Below, piece by piece: positions 8,253-16,138 of a stretch of 64,000 nucleotides of DNA; the first letter of the stretch is position 1, and every line of letters starts with the position of its first letter. The position numbers and the translations under genes are program-made. The notes under the pieces were generated by a model. That model had not been told where the DNA came from. It did not search any database and was given only the letters and a program-made list of their open reading frames with translations. Source of the DNA: an uncultured Lachnospiraceae bacterium (GTDB taxonomy: Bacteria > Bacillota > Clostridia > Lachnospirales > Lachnospiraceae); the NCBI GenBank assembly GCA_947648875.1, contig CANSPM010000015.1, positions 1 to 64,000 on the forward strand. Reading direction: 5' to 3'.

Positions 8253-8720
8253 ATGCTGGTACTTTATTTTGTGTTATGGGTCATATTCAACGGACGGATC
8301 ACAGGGGAGATCTGTGTTTTCGGTGTGGTGATCGCGGTGCTGCTCTGCGCTTTTACATGTCGGTTCATGGACTACAGCATGCGGAAAGAATTGTGGCTGT
8401 ACCGGAAGCTGGGCAAATTGCTGCGATATGCGTTTGTGCTGGTTATAGAGGTGGTAAAGGCCAATCTGGGAACGGTGCACCTGATTCTCACACAGAAAGA
8501 AGAGATTGTGCCTGTGCTGGCGCGGTTTCACAGCGATTTGAAAAGTCCTCTGACCCAGACGCTCCTGGCCAATGCCATTACGCTGACGCCGGGCACCATC
8601 ACGGTGGCGCTGGAAAACGGGGACTACACGGTGCATTGCCTGGATGAAAGTCTGGCGGAGGGCATGGACAACAGCATTTTTACGGAACTGGCACAGGAGT
8701 TGGAACAGAGAGGGGCGTGA
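8253..8720 (+). CDS. mrpE: Mrp antiporter subunit E (MrpE/MnhE/MbhA)
   Basis: A 155-residue membrane protein with two N-terminal TM segments and the subunit E patterns VIEVVKANLGTVHLIL and the later LLANAITLTPGTITVALE, followed by a small cytoplasmic domain ending in a Glu-rich helix. In Mrp and Mbh complexes E is an accessory subunit needed for assembly. GGAGA at 8240 supports the ATG at 8253. First gene of a run of ten codirectional, tightly packed genes that reach 18652. Confidence 0.88.
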   Translation: MLVLYFVLWVIFNGRITGEICVFGVVIAVLLCAFTCRFMDYSMRKELWLYRKLGKLLRYAFVLVIEVVKANLGTVHLILTQKEEIVPVLARFHSDLKSPLTQTLLANAITLTPGTITVALENGDYTVHCLDESLAEGMDNSIFTELAQELEQRGA

Positions 8721-8730
8721 GGAGACAGGC

Positions 8731-9063
8731 ATGAGCGATTATTTACCGGGCCTGGAACGGGCATACGGTTTTCTGTTTGTAGGAGCGCTGGTATTTCTGG
8801 CGATTATGGTGATTCTATGTCTGATCCGCGCGATTATCGGTCCGCGGATCGCGGACCGGGTGGTGGCAGTGAATATGATGGGAACCATGGTTATGGTGAT
8901 TATCGCCATACTGGCGCTGTTTCTGAAAGAGGGATACCTGGTGGATATCTGTCTGATCTATGCCATGATCAGCTTTCTGGCGGTGATCATATTGACCAAG
9001 GTCTATATGGGTGTCTACACGGAATGGAAGCGGCGCGGAAAAGGGCACAGGGAGGAGAGGTGA
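8731..9063 (+). CDS. mrpF: Mrp antiporter subunit F (MrpF/MnhF/MbhB)
   Basis: A 110-residue protein with three TM segments and the F-subunit core RAIIGPRIADRVVAVNMMGT followed by GYLVDICLIYAMISFL. The start at 8731 follows GGAGA at 8721, ten bases after the mrpE stop; an in-frame upstream start would lie inside mrpE. The C-terminus is basic. MrpF is a small membrane subunit of the MrpEFG module that sits beside the ion-pumping subunits. Confidence 0.88.
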   Translation: MSDYLPGLERAYGFLFVGALVFLAIMVILCLIRAIIGPRIADRVVAVNMMGTMVMVIIAILALFLKEGYLVDICLIYAMISFLAVIILTKVYMGVYTEWKRRGKGHREER

Positions 9064-9066
9064 ATC

Positions 9067-9453
9067 ATGGCGGTACTGGAATGGCTTCGCTTTCTGGCCG
9101 GGGCAGCGCTGCTGCTGATGGGCCTGGGGATATTTGTCATAGAGATGATCGGAGTGTTTCGTTTCCGCTATGTGCTGAACCGTATGCATGCGGCGGCCAT
9201 GGGGGACACGCTGGGGATCGGCTGCTGTATGCTGGGACTGATTGTGATCAGCGGGTGGAATTTCACTTCCCTTAAACTTTTTCTGGTGATTCTATTTCTA
9301 TGGTTGTCTTCTCCTACGTCCTCTCATCTGATCGCAAGGCTGGAGGTGACTACGGATGAGGAGCCTGAGAAGCATTACCGCAGGATCGTGATGGGGGAGG
9401 AATGTGGGACAGAACCGGAAGAAGAGGGGAATGCGGCTGCGACGGAGCGGTAA
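9067..9453 (+). CDS. mrpG: Mrp antiporter subunit G (MrpG/MnhG/MbhC)
   Basis: A 128-residue protein with three TM segments and the G-subunit block VFRFRYVLNRMHAAAMGDTL, followed by LFLWLSSPTSSHLIARLE. The last 30 residues are an acidic cytoplasmic tail longer than usual. It starts three bases after the mrpF stop. Acts with E and F as the accessory module of the complex. Confidence 0.88.
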   Translation: MAVLEWLRFLAGAALLLMGLGIFVIEMIGVFRFRYVLNRMHAAAMGDTLGIGCCMLGLIVISGWNFTSLKLFLVILFLWLSSPTSSHLIARLEVTTDEEPEKHYRRIVMGEECGTEPEEEGNAAATER

Positions 9454-9474
9454 AAGTAAGGAAGGAGGACGATT

Positions 9475-9774
9475 ATGACAGTTTTTACATGTATTTTATT
9501 TTTGTTCCTGATTGTGTGTGCAGTGGCGGCAAGCCTCTCTAAGAGCCTGCTGAACACGGTGCTCATCTTTATGTCCTACAGCCTTGTGATGTCCATTATC
9601 TGGGTGATTCTGGAGTCCCCGGACCTGGCTGTAACGGAGGCCGCAGTGGGCGCGGGAGTCACTACGGTGCTATTCGTGCTGACTTTGAAAAAAATACACG
9701 CCATTATGGGAGCGGACGCTGCGGAGAAAGACGCGGAGAATGAGCTGGAGTACAGAAGGAGGCGAAATTCGTGA
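9475..9774 (+). CDS. MbhD-like subunit (DUF4040, equivalent to part of MrpA C-terminus)
   Basis: A 99-residue, three-TM protein with the DUF4040/MbhD pattern SLLNTVLIFMSYSLVMSII and SPDLAVTEAAVGAGVTTVLF. In seven-subunit Mrp systems this segment is fused in the MrpA C-terminal half; here, as in archaeal Mbh hydrogenases and split Mrp systems, it is a separate gene. The tail is charged (AEKDAENELEYRRRR). Its stop overlaps the GTG start of the next gene (GTGA), indicating coupled translation. Confidence 0.85.
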   Translation: MTVFTCILFLFLIVCAVAASLSKSLLNTVLIFMSYSLVMSIIWVILESPDLAVTEAAVGAGVTTVLFVLTLKKIHAIMGADAAEKDAENELEYRRRRNS

Positions 9775-10736
9775 GCAGAAAGGTGTCCCGGGAGCAATAT
9801 GAGAAAACCATATCCTACAGACTGAAATCCTGGCTGGAGGGCAGCAGGGACCTCTATGTGGGCAATCTGGAGATGCGGCCTCAGAGTCCGCGCCAGGAAG
9901 ATGAGGACACCAGGCGACAGCACCGGGAGGACCAAAAGAAGGTGCGGGCCCGGGTTTATGACACGGAACATAACCGGGAGGTGCTGCTTTTTAAAAAAGT
10001 ATACCGGATTTTCAGTCTGCTTTTCTGCGTTCTACTGGTATCCATGCTGCTGATTGGCGTGGCGGATCTGCCTCCGTTCGGGGAGGCGGACAAGCCGGTA
10101 AACAATGAGGTGTCACAGAGATATATCGAGAAGGGATTGCAGGAGACGGGGGCGGTGAATATTGTCACAGGCATGATTCTGGATTACAGGGCCTTTGATA
10201 CGTTGGGGGAATCCCATGTATTGTTTATTGCCACCTGCACGGTACTGATTCTGCTTCGGACAGACGGGAAAGAGGGGGAGAGCGGCCGGGAGGAATCCAA
10301 CGACAGAGCCTACGAGCCTAAAAATGACGTGATTTTGCAGACGGCGGCAAGACTGCTGGTTCCCTTTATCATTATTTTTGGCATCTATGTCATTCTCTGC
10401 GGTCACCTGGGGCCGGGGGGCGGTTTCTCCGGCGGCGCGGTGATCGGAGCGGGGCTGATTTTATATGTCAGCGCTTTCGGTTTTGAGAAGGCGGAGCGGT
10501 TTTTTACCGGGGCGACCTATAAGTGGATGAGTTTTGGGGCGCTGGCCTGCTATTGCCTGTCCAAGACCTATTCTTTTTATACAGGAGCCAACCACATTGA
10601 GAGCGTGATCCCTCTGGGCACGCCGGGCGCTATCTTGAGCAGCGGGCTTATTCTGCTTCTCAATATCTGTGTGGGGGTGGTGGTGGCAGGCACCATGTAT
10701 ACTTTCTATGTAATGTTCCGCAAGGGTGGGTACTGA
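9771..10736 (+). CDS. mrpB: MbhE-MrpB fusion subunit
   Basis: The 321-residue protein joins two known subunits. After a roughly 85-residue charged N-terminal region and one TM comes an MbhE-like part, NNEVSQRYIEKGLQETGAVN and MILDYRAFDTLGES. After a charged linker, residues from about 185 are an MrpB/MbhF domain with ILCGHLGPGGGFSGGAVIGA and four TM segments. The GTG start at 9771 has AGGAGG upstream. The extended cytoplasmic N-terminus is not part of either known subunit and is unexplained. The fused order matches the gene order D-E-F in Mbh operons. Confidence 0.85.
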   Translation: MSRKVSREQYEKTISYRLKSWLEGSRDLYVGNLEMRPQSPRQEDEDTRRQHREDQKKVRARVYDTEHNREVLLFKKVYRIFSLLFCVLLVSMLLIGVADLPPFGEADKPVNNEVSQRYIEKGLQETGAVNIVTGMILDYRAFDTLGESHVLFIATCTVLILLRTDGKEGESGREESNDRAYEPKNDVILQTAARLLVPFIIIFGIYVILCGHLGPGGGFSGGAVIGAGLILYVSAFGFEKAERFFTGATYKWMSFGALACYCLSKTYSFYTGANHIESVIPLGTPGAILSSGLILLLNICVGVVVAGTMYTFYVMFRKGGY

Positions 10737-10783
10737 TGTGGGATCGGTGTTGACAGGATTTCCGCTGCGGCGGGGGAGGGGCT

Positions 10784-11185
10784 TTGTTGAATCTTGGAAA
10801 TTTAATTCGCAACTATGGGGAAGCGGTGGCTATGATTCTGTTTGGCATTGGCTTTTCCAATCTGCTCTTGCAGAAAAATCTGATTAAGAAGATCATAGGG
10901 CTGAACATCATGGACACGGCCACGTATCTGTTTCTGGCGATGAAAGGCTATATCGACGGACGCAAGGCTCCGGTGGTAGTGGACGGCGTTCAGAGTGTGG
11001 AGGCTTATGTGAATCCCATCCCCAGCGGTCTGGTGCTGACGGGCATCGTGGTGTCCGTGTCGGTGACGGCTTTGATGCTGTCTTTGACGATTCGGCTGTA
11101 CCGGCGGTATCATACGCTGGATTTGGATGAGATTACCACGCGTCGCGAGGAATTATACCCTTTTGAGCAAAAGCGTGTCAATTAG
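10784..11185 (+). CDS. mrpC: Mrp antiporter subunit C (NuoK-like)
   Basis: A 133-residue protein with three TM segments and the MrpC/NuoK pattern MILFGIGFSNLLLQKNLIKK, IGLNIMDTATYLFL and IPSGLVLTGIVVSVSVTALM. No ATG suits: TTG at 10784 (or the next TTG) follows the GGAGGGG at 10775-10781. The C-terminus is a short charged cytoplasmic tail. The subunit lies next to the ion-pumping subunits in Mrp and complex I structures. Confidence 0.85.
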   Translation: MLNLGNLIRNYGEAVAMILFGIGFSNLLLQKNLIKKIIGLNIMDTATYLFLAMKGYIDGRKAPVVVDGVQSVEAYVNPIPSGLVLTGIVVSVSVTALMLSLTIRLYRRYHTLDLDEITTRREELYPFEQKRVN

Positions 11186-11196
11186 GAGGCAAAGCA

Positions 11197-12762
11197 ATGG
11201 ATTTTATTCGCAACCTTCCTTTTTTCTCCATTGTCCTTTCTCTGTTTTCCGGTCCTCTTTCTTCCATTCTGGGAGGGAAATGGGCAAAAAGGGTAAACAG
11301 TGTGGTGATTGGGCTGTGCGGCGCTATGTCCGTCGCGGTTCTGTGGTATGTGTGTCGTACCGGGGAGGCATTTGTCTATACCATGGGGCATTTCCCCGCT
11401 CCCTGGGGCAATGAGATCCGGGCCGGTATACTGGAGGCGCTGATGGCGGTGATTTTCTGCGCCATTATGCTGCTGTGTATGCTGGGGGGCGCCCGGGAAC
11501 GGGAGGTGGAGATTGAGGCCTCCCGACAGAATCTGTATTACATTATGGTGGATCTGTTGCTCTGCTCTCTGCTGGCCCTGATCTATACCAACGACCTGTT
11601 CACTGCCTATGTGTTTGTGGAAATCAATACCATCTCCGCCTGCGGACTGATCATGATCAGGCGCAACGGCCGGACCATAGAGGCGGCGGCCCGGTATATG
11701 ATCATGAGTCTGTTGGGGTCAGGCCTGCTTCTGCTGGGTCTTTGCTTCCTGTATGATCTGACCGGACATCTGCTCATGAGCCATATAAGGGAAAGCGTAC
11801 ATGCCCTGGTGGCAGGGGGGATGTACCAGAGGCCTCTGCTGGTGGCCATCTGTCTCATGTGCGTGGGTCTGGCCATCAAAAGCGCCCTGTTTCCCTTTCA
11901 TAACTGGCTGCCGGACGCCTACGGATATTCCACAGTGTCCTCTGCGGCAATTCTGTCCTCCCTGGTGTCCAAGGGCTATATTTTCCTGCTGGTAAAAATA
12001 TTCTGCCGGGTCATAGGGTTTGACGTATTTCGCGGCAGCAAGGTGATTCATGTGCTGTTTGTTTTCGGCATCGCGGGGATGATCATGGGCTCTGTGGACG
12101 CCATTCGGGAAAAGGATATCCGGCGGATGATCGCCTACTCGTCGGTGGCCCAGATCGGTTATATCTATATGGGTTTCGGTCTTGGCACCATGGAGGGCGT
12201 GATCGCCAGCATTTACCATGTGATCTGTCACGCAGCCACCAAGTCCCTGCTGTTTGTGGCGGCTTCCGGCATCACCGACGCGTCCGGCGGCAGCAGGTAT
12301 TTTAAGGATTTAAACGGCGCCGGGCGCCGCAACACGCTGGCGGGGATAGCGTTTACCGTGGGGTCTCTGTCCATGGTGGGGGTGCCCATGTTTGCGGGTT
12401 TCATTTCCAAACTGTTTTTTTCTCAGGCGGCGGTGGGCCATGAGATTAAAATGCTGCCCACGCTGATCGCACTGGCCATCAGCACCGTTTTAAATGCGGT
12501 ATATTTTATGAAGACGGTAATCCGCATCTATTCTCCGGTGAAAATAACAGATTTAGAGGAAAAGCATACAGAGCGTGGGGAACCGGAAAAAGGAATGGGA
12601 AAAGTCATCCGTCCGCCGGAGGGCTATAAGGAAATAACGATCTGGCAGCAGCCGGCAAAAGCGGCGTCCATGATTCTGTTTATTCTGCTGAACATTCTGC
12701 TGGGACTGAACTCCGAGCCTTTGATCGGACTGATTGAGCGAGGCCTCCGGATGTTTTCATAA
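11197..12762 (+). CDS. MrpD-type antiporter subunit 1 (proton_antipo_M)
   Basis: A 521-residue protein with about 14 TM segments. The pumping-subunit signatures are present: TM5 Glu in YVFVEINTISACGL, the TM7 Lys in LAIKSALFPFHNWLPDAYG, and the TM8-12 core KDIRRMIAYSSVAQIGYIYM then a His in SIYHVICHAATKSLLF. Closest in style to MrpD/NuoN-like subunits. It starts 11 bases after mrpC with AGGAGG. First of four consecutive pumping subunits. Confidence 0.88.
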   Translation: MDFIRNLPFFSIVLSLFSGPLSSILGGKWAKRVNSVVIGLCGAMSVAVLWYVCRTGEAFVYTMGHFPAPWGNEIRAGILEALMAVIFCAIMLLCMLGGAREREVEIEASRQNLYYIMVDLLLCSLLALIYTNDLFTAYVFVEINTISACGLIMIRRNGRTIEAAARYMIMSLLGSGLLLLGLCFLYDLTGHLLMSHIRESVHALVAGGMYQRPLLVAICLMCVGLAIKSALFPFHNWLPDAYGYSTVSSAAILSSLVSKGYIFLLVKIFCRVIGFDVFRGSKVIHVLFVFGIAGMIMGSVDAIREKDIRRMIAYSSVAQIGYIYMGFGLGTMEGVIASIYHVICHAATKSLLFVAASGITDASGGSRYFKDLNGAGRRNTLAGIAFTVGSLSMVGVPMFAGFISKLFFSQAAVGHEIKMLPTLIALAISTVLNAVYFMKTVIRIYSPVKITDLEEKHTERGEPEKGMGKVIRPPEGYKEITIWQQPAKAASMILFILLNILLGLNSEPLIGLIERGLRMFS

Positions 12763-12836
12763 CCGTTACGTTGGTGGGCGGATGAGGCGGAAGGCACAAA
12801 CCGGGTCTGTATAGCAATATGGGAAAAGAGGGAGAC

Positions 12837-14417
12837 ATGAGCAATCTGTGGATAGTAAGCCCTGTTCTGGTGGCATGGCCCGGGGGAATTTTTCTGCTGA
12901 TATGGTCCTTTGCGGAGCATTTGGCGCCCCAAGGGGGGAAGGACAGTGGCAATACCCCGGGCGGAGAACAGAAATCGGGGAGAATAAGGCAAAAAGCAGT
13001 GGATATTTTTGCCACAGGCGTGCTGTTGGCGGCGGCCATATCCGCGCTGTGGGTGGCATGGAGCGGCGAGCGCAGTCTCACATTGTTTTATCTGATGGAA
13101 GATATTCCCATATATTTTCAGGTGGATGGAGTCGGAAGATGGTTTGTGAGCCTGATGACGGCAGTGTGGGTGCCCGTGGGTATTTACAGCGTTTTGTACA
13201 TGCGCCGGGAGGGGGAAGAAAAAAGGTTTTTCGGCTTTTATCTGCTGCTCTATGGCGTGTTGATCTGCTTGTATTTTGCGGGAAATCTGGTGACGATGTA
13301 TCTGTTTTACGAATTAATGACCCTTACGTCATTCCCTCTGGTGCTGCATAACGGCAGCAGGGAGGCGATCATGGCGGCGCTGAAATATCTTTTCTATTCC
13401 CTCTGCGGCGCGTACATGGGGCTGTTTGGTATTTTCGTTCTCCACCGGTTCTGTGGGAACCTGACTTTCACGCCGGGAGGCGTTCTGAGCCGTCAGATGA
13501 CACAGGGGCATGAGAGTTTTCTGTTGGCGGCAGTGATGCTGATGCTGATTGGGTTTGGAGCCAAGGCGGGGATGTTTCCCCTGCACGCCTGGCTGCCTAC
13601 GGCTCATCCCGTAGCGCCGTCTCCCGCCTCCGCAGTCCTGTCCGGCATCCTTGTAAAATCGGGTATACTGGCAGTCATCCGGGTGGTATATTATATCGTG
13701 GGATCGGCTTTCCTGCGGGGGACATGGGTGCAATACACCTGGATCGCGCTGGCGCTTACGACTATATGTATGGGGTCCCTGCTGGCTTTCCGGGAGCCGG
13801 TTCTGAAAAAACGACTGGCCTATTCCACGGTGAGCAATCTGTCCTATATCCTCTTTGGGCTGGCAGAACTTTCCCCCACGGGATTTACAGGCGCGCTGCT
13901 TCATGTGGCTTTCCACGGAGTGGTAAAATGCGGTCTGTTCCTGACGGCGGGAGTATTCCTGTTCCGTTATGGAAAAACCAAAGCGGGAGAGTTGGCGGGC
14001 ATAGGAAGGAAAATGCCCGTTGTCCTGTGGTGCTACACTTTATTTTCCCTGGCCCTTATCGGCATTCCGCCCACCTGCGGTTTTGTGAGCAAATGGTATC
14101 TGGCCCAGGGCGCCCTGGAGGCGGATCTGGGACCCTGGGGGTATGGGGGCGCGGCGGTGCTTCTTGTCAGCGCCCTGCTCACCGCAGGATACCTTCTGCC
14201 TGTCGTCACAAGGGGCTTTTTTCCCGGAGAATCCGGGGAAGAAGGCCTGGGCCGGCCGCTATGGGGGGAGGGGGCATCGGACGCCGCAAAGCAGCAGGGA
14301 ATCGCGGCCATGGTGATCCCGCTGCTGCTTCTGGCAGCTTTGGCGCTGGTCGCAGGTCTGTTTCCCAATGCCCTGACAGAATACGCAAACGAGATTAGAA
14401 TGCAGGTTTTTGGGTAA
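12837..14417 (+). CDS. MrpD/NuoM-type antiporter subunit 2
   Basis: A 526-residue, about 14-TM protein. Key residues are conserved: Glu in LFYELMTLTSFPLVLH, Lys in GFGAKAGMFPLHAWLPTAHP followed by VAPSPASAVLSGILVKSG, and KKRLAYSTVSNLSYILFG with the His in LLHVAFHGVVKCGLF. An in-frame ATG at 12819 exists, but GAGGGAG directly before 12837 favours the later start. Paralogous to the genes on either side. Its presence beside subunit 1 makes more than the usual MrpA plus MrpD pair. Confidence 0.87.
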   Translation: MSNLWIVSPVLVAWPGGIFLLIWSFAEHLAPQGGKDSGNTPGGEQKSGRIRQKAVDIFATGVLLAAAISALWVAWSGERSLTLFYLMEDIPIYFQVDGVGRWFVSLMTAVWVPVGIYSVLYMRREGEEKRFFGFYLLLYGVLICLYFAGNLVTMYLFYELMTLTSFPLVLHNGSREAIMAALKYLFYSLCGAYMGLFGIFVLHRFCGNLTFTPGGVLSRQMTQGHESFLLAAVMLMLIGFGAKAGMFPLHAWLPTAHPVAPSPASAVLSGILVKSGILAVIRVVYYIVGSAFLRGTWVQYTWIALALTTICMGSLLAFREPVLKKRLAYSTVSNLSYILFGLAELSPTGFTGALLHVAFHGVVKCGLFLTAGVFLFRYGKTKAGELAGIGRKMPVVLWCYTLFSLALIGIPPTCGFVSKWYLAQGALEADLGPWGYGGAAVLLVSALLTAGYLLPVVTRGFFPGESGEEGLGRPLWGEGASDAAKQQGIAAMVIPLLLLAALALVAGLFPNALTEYANEIRMQVFG

Positions 14418-14449
14418 GGGGCAGAAAAGTCGCGAAGGGGGGCGCGAGG

Positions 14450-14537
14450 AACTTTCATGAGTGAACTTTCGTATGAAAGTTTCTCTCCGGAGAGCGAGCC
14501 GAAGCAACTTTACGCTTCAGAGCCATCGCGCGGCGAT
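14450..14537. repeat. run of short inverted repeats inside the mrp operon
   Basis: The 139-base gap between two antiporter genes holds several palindromes in a row: AACTTTCAT/ATGAAAGTT (14450-14481), CTCTCCGGAGAG (14483-14494), GAAGC/GCTTC, and ATCGC/GCGAT (14525-14537) followed by TTTT. Other gaps of the operon are short and lack them. It may be an RNA processing or partial termination site. Confidence 0.5.
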
Positions 14538-14556
14538 TTTAATAGGAGAGATCAAC

Positions 14557-16038
14557 ATGCATATTGCGGTAATGATACTGGTAGTGCTGCTTCCGATTTT
14601 GGGGGGAATTTTGATTCCCCTGCTTCCCTTCCGCAGCAGAAGGGAAATGCTCTGGTATATAGAAGCCCTGGTGCTGACGAACTCCATTCTGGTGGTCACC
14701 ATGCTGCTTTTTCAGCCCCAGGAGGCTTTTGTGCTGTTCCGCTTTACCGGTAATCTGCGGGTCAGCTTTCATCTGGACGGAATGGGCAAAGTATTCGCGG
14801 CCATGGCAGCCGCGCTCTGGCCTCTGGCAATTCTCTATTCATTCGAGTATATGGAAAACGATCACAATGAAAAGAGTTTCTTCATGTTCTATGTGATCAC
14901 TTATGGGATAACGCTGGGAATTGCCATGGCGGACAACATTCTGACCATGTACTTTTTCTTTGAGATGATGAGTCTGGCAACGCTGCCTCTGATTATGCAT
15001 ACCCGGACCAGAGAGGCGGAACTGGCCAGCCGGAGCTATCTGCATTATATGATTGGCGGGGCGGCATTTGCCTTTATCGGGATGATTTTTATACTGTCCT
15101 ATGGAACGACTTCCGCCTTTGTGCCGGGAGGGGTGTTGCATCCGGACAAAACAGGGGACAAGACGAGCATGGTGCTTCTGATGTATGTGCTGTGCTTTCT
15201 GGGTTTTGGAGTGAAGACTGCCGTCTGGCCTTTTTCGGGCTGGCTGCCCAGGGCGGGGGTGGCTCCCACGCCGGTGACGGCGCTGCTCCATGCGGTGGCG
15301 GTGGTCAATACGGGCGCTTTCGCCACCATGCGCATCACCTATTACAGCTTTGGGACCCGGCTGCTACAGGGCACCTGGGCGCAGAACCTGGTGATGGTTT
15401 CGGTGATTTTTACCATTGTATACGGCTGTAGCCGGGCACTGAAAGAGACCCATATCAAACGTCGTCTGGCCTGGTCCACGGTAAGCAATCTGTCTTATAT
15501 ATTATTTGGCGTGGTGCTGATGAGTCCTCTGGGGCTGGCCGGGGCGCTGTGTCATATGCTGTTCCACTCCTTTATGAAAATCGGTTCCTTTTTCTGTGTC
15601 GGGGCGGTGATGCATGAGACAGGCCGTAGCTATGTGCATGAACTGGACGGTCTGGGGCGGAAGATGCCCGGGGTCTTTGTGATTTTTACTCTGTGTGGTA
15701 TGGCTTTGATGGGGGTGCCTGGTCTGGCGGGTTTTGTCAGCAAGTGGCAGCTGGCCCAGGCGGCGGCATACAGCGAGAGCCCTCTGGCCTGGGTGGGAGT
15801 GGCGGCGCTGCTGGTGTCAGCGCTGCTCACGGCCATCTATATGCTGACTATTTCGGTGAGAGCCTTTTTTCCGGGAAAAAATTTTGAGGATGCCGGGTTG
15901 CCCGACGTAGGCGATCCGGGCTGGAGGATGCTGATGCCGCTGGGGATATTTGCGGTTGTGCTTTTGTATTTCGGACTGCATTCCCAGCCTATTGTCGCGT
16001 TTTTGAACAAGGTGGTGTCGGTGATGCCCACAGAATAG
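14557..16038 (+). CDS. MrpD-type antiporter subunit 3
   Basis: A 493-residue, about 14-TM protein. The Glu is in MYFFFEMMSLATLPLIMH, the TM7 Lys in FGVKTAVWPFSGWLPRAGV followed by APTPVTALLHAVAVVNTG, and the later core is KRRLAWSTVSNLSYILFG with HMLFHSFMKIGSFF. The start at 14557 follows AGGAGAG; a longer frame from 14461 would run through the inverted repeats and encodes a non-hydrophobic Arg-rich leader, so it is rejected. Third pumping subunit. Confidence 0.87.
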   Translation: MHIAVMILVVLLPILGGILIPLLPFRSRREMLWYIEALVLTNSILVVTMLLFQPQEAFVLFRFTGNLRVSFHLDGMGKVFAAMAAALWPLAILYSFEYMENDHNEKSFFMFYVITYGITLGIAMADNILTMYFFFEMMSLATLPLIMHTRTREAELASRSYLHYMIGGAAFAFIGMIFILSYGTTSAFVPGGVLHPDKTGDKTSMVLLMYVLCFLGFGVKTAVWPFSGWLPRAGVAPTPVTALLHAVAVVNTGAFATMRITYYSFGTRLLQGTWAQNLVMVSVIFTIVYGCSRALKETHIKRRLAWSTVSNLSYILFGVVLMSPLGLAGALCHMLFHSFMKIGSFFCVGAVMHETGRSYVHELDGLGRKMPGVFVIFTLCGMALMGVPGLAGFVSKWQLAQAAAYSESPLAWVGVAALLVSALLTAIYMLTISVRAFFPGKNFEDAGLPDVGDPGWRMLMPLGIFAVVLLYFGLHSQPIVAFLNKVVSVMPTE

Positions 16039-16138
16039 GGGGATCTGACAGAATGACAGGCAGACCATTCTTGCCAAAAGAACAAGCAAAGCAAGGGGCT
16101 GACGGAGGTTTATCGGAAACGGATTCAGGGAGAGAAGA

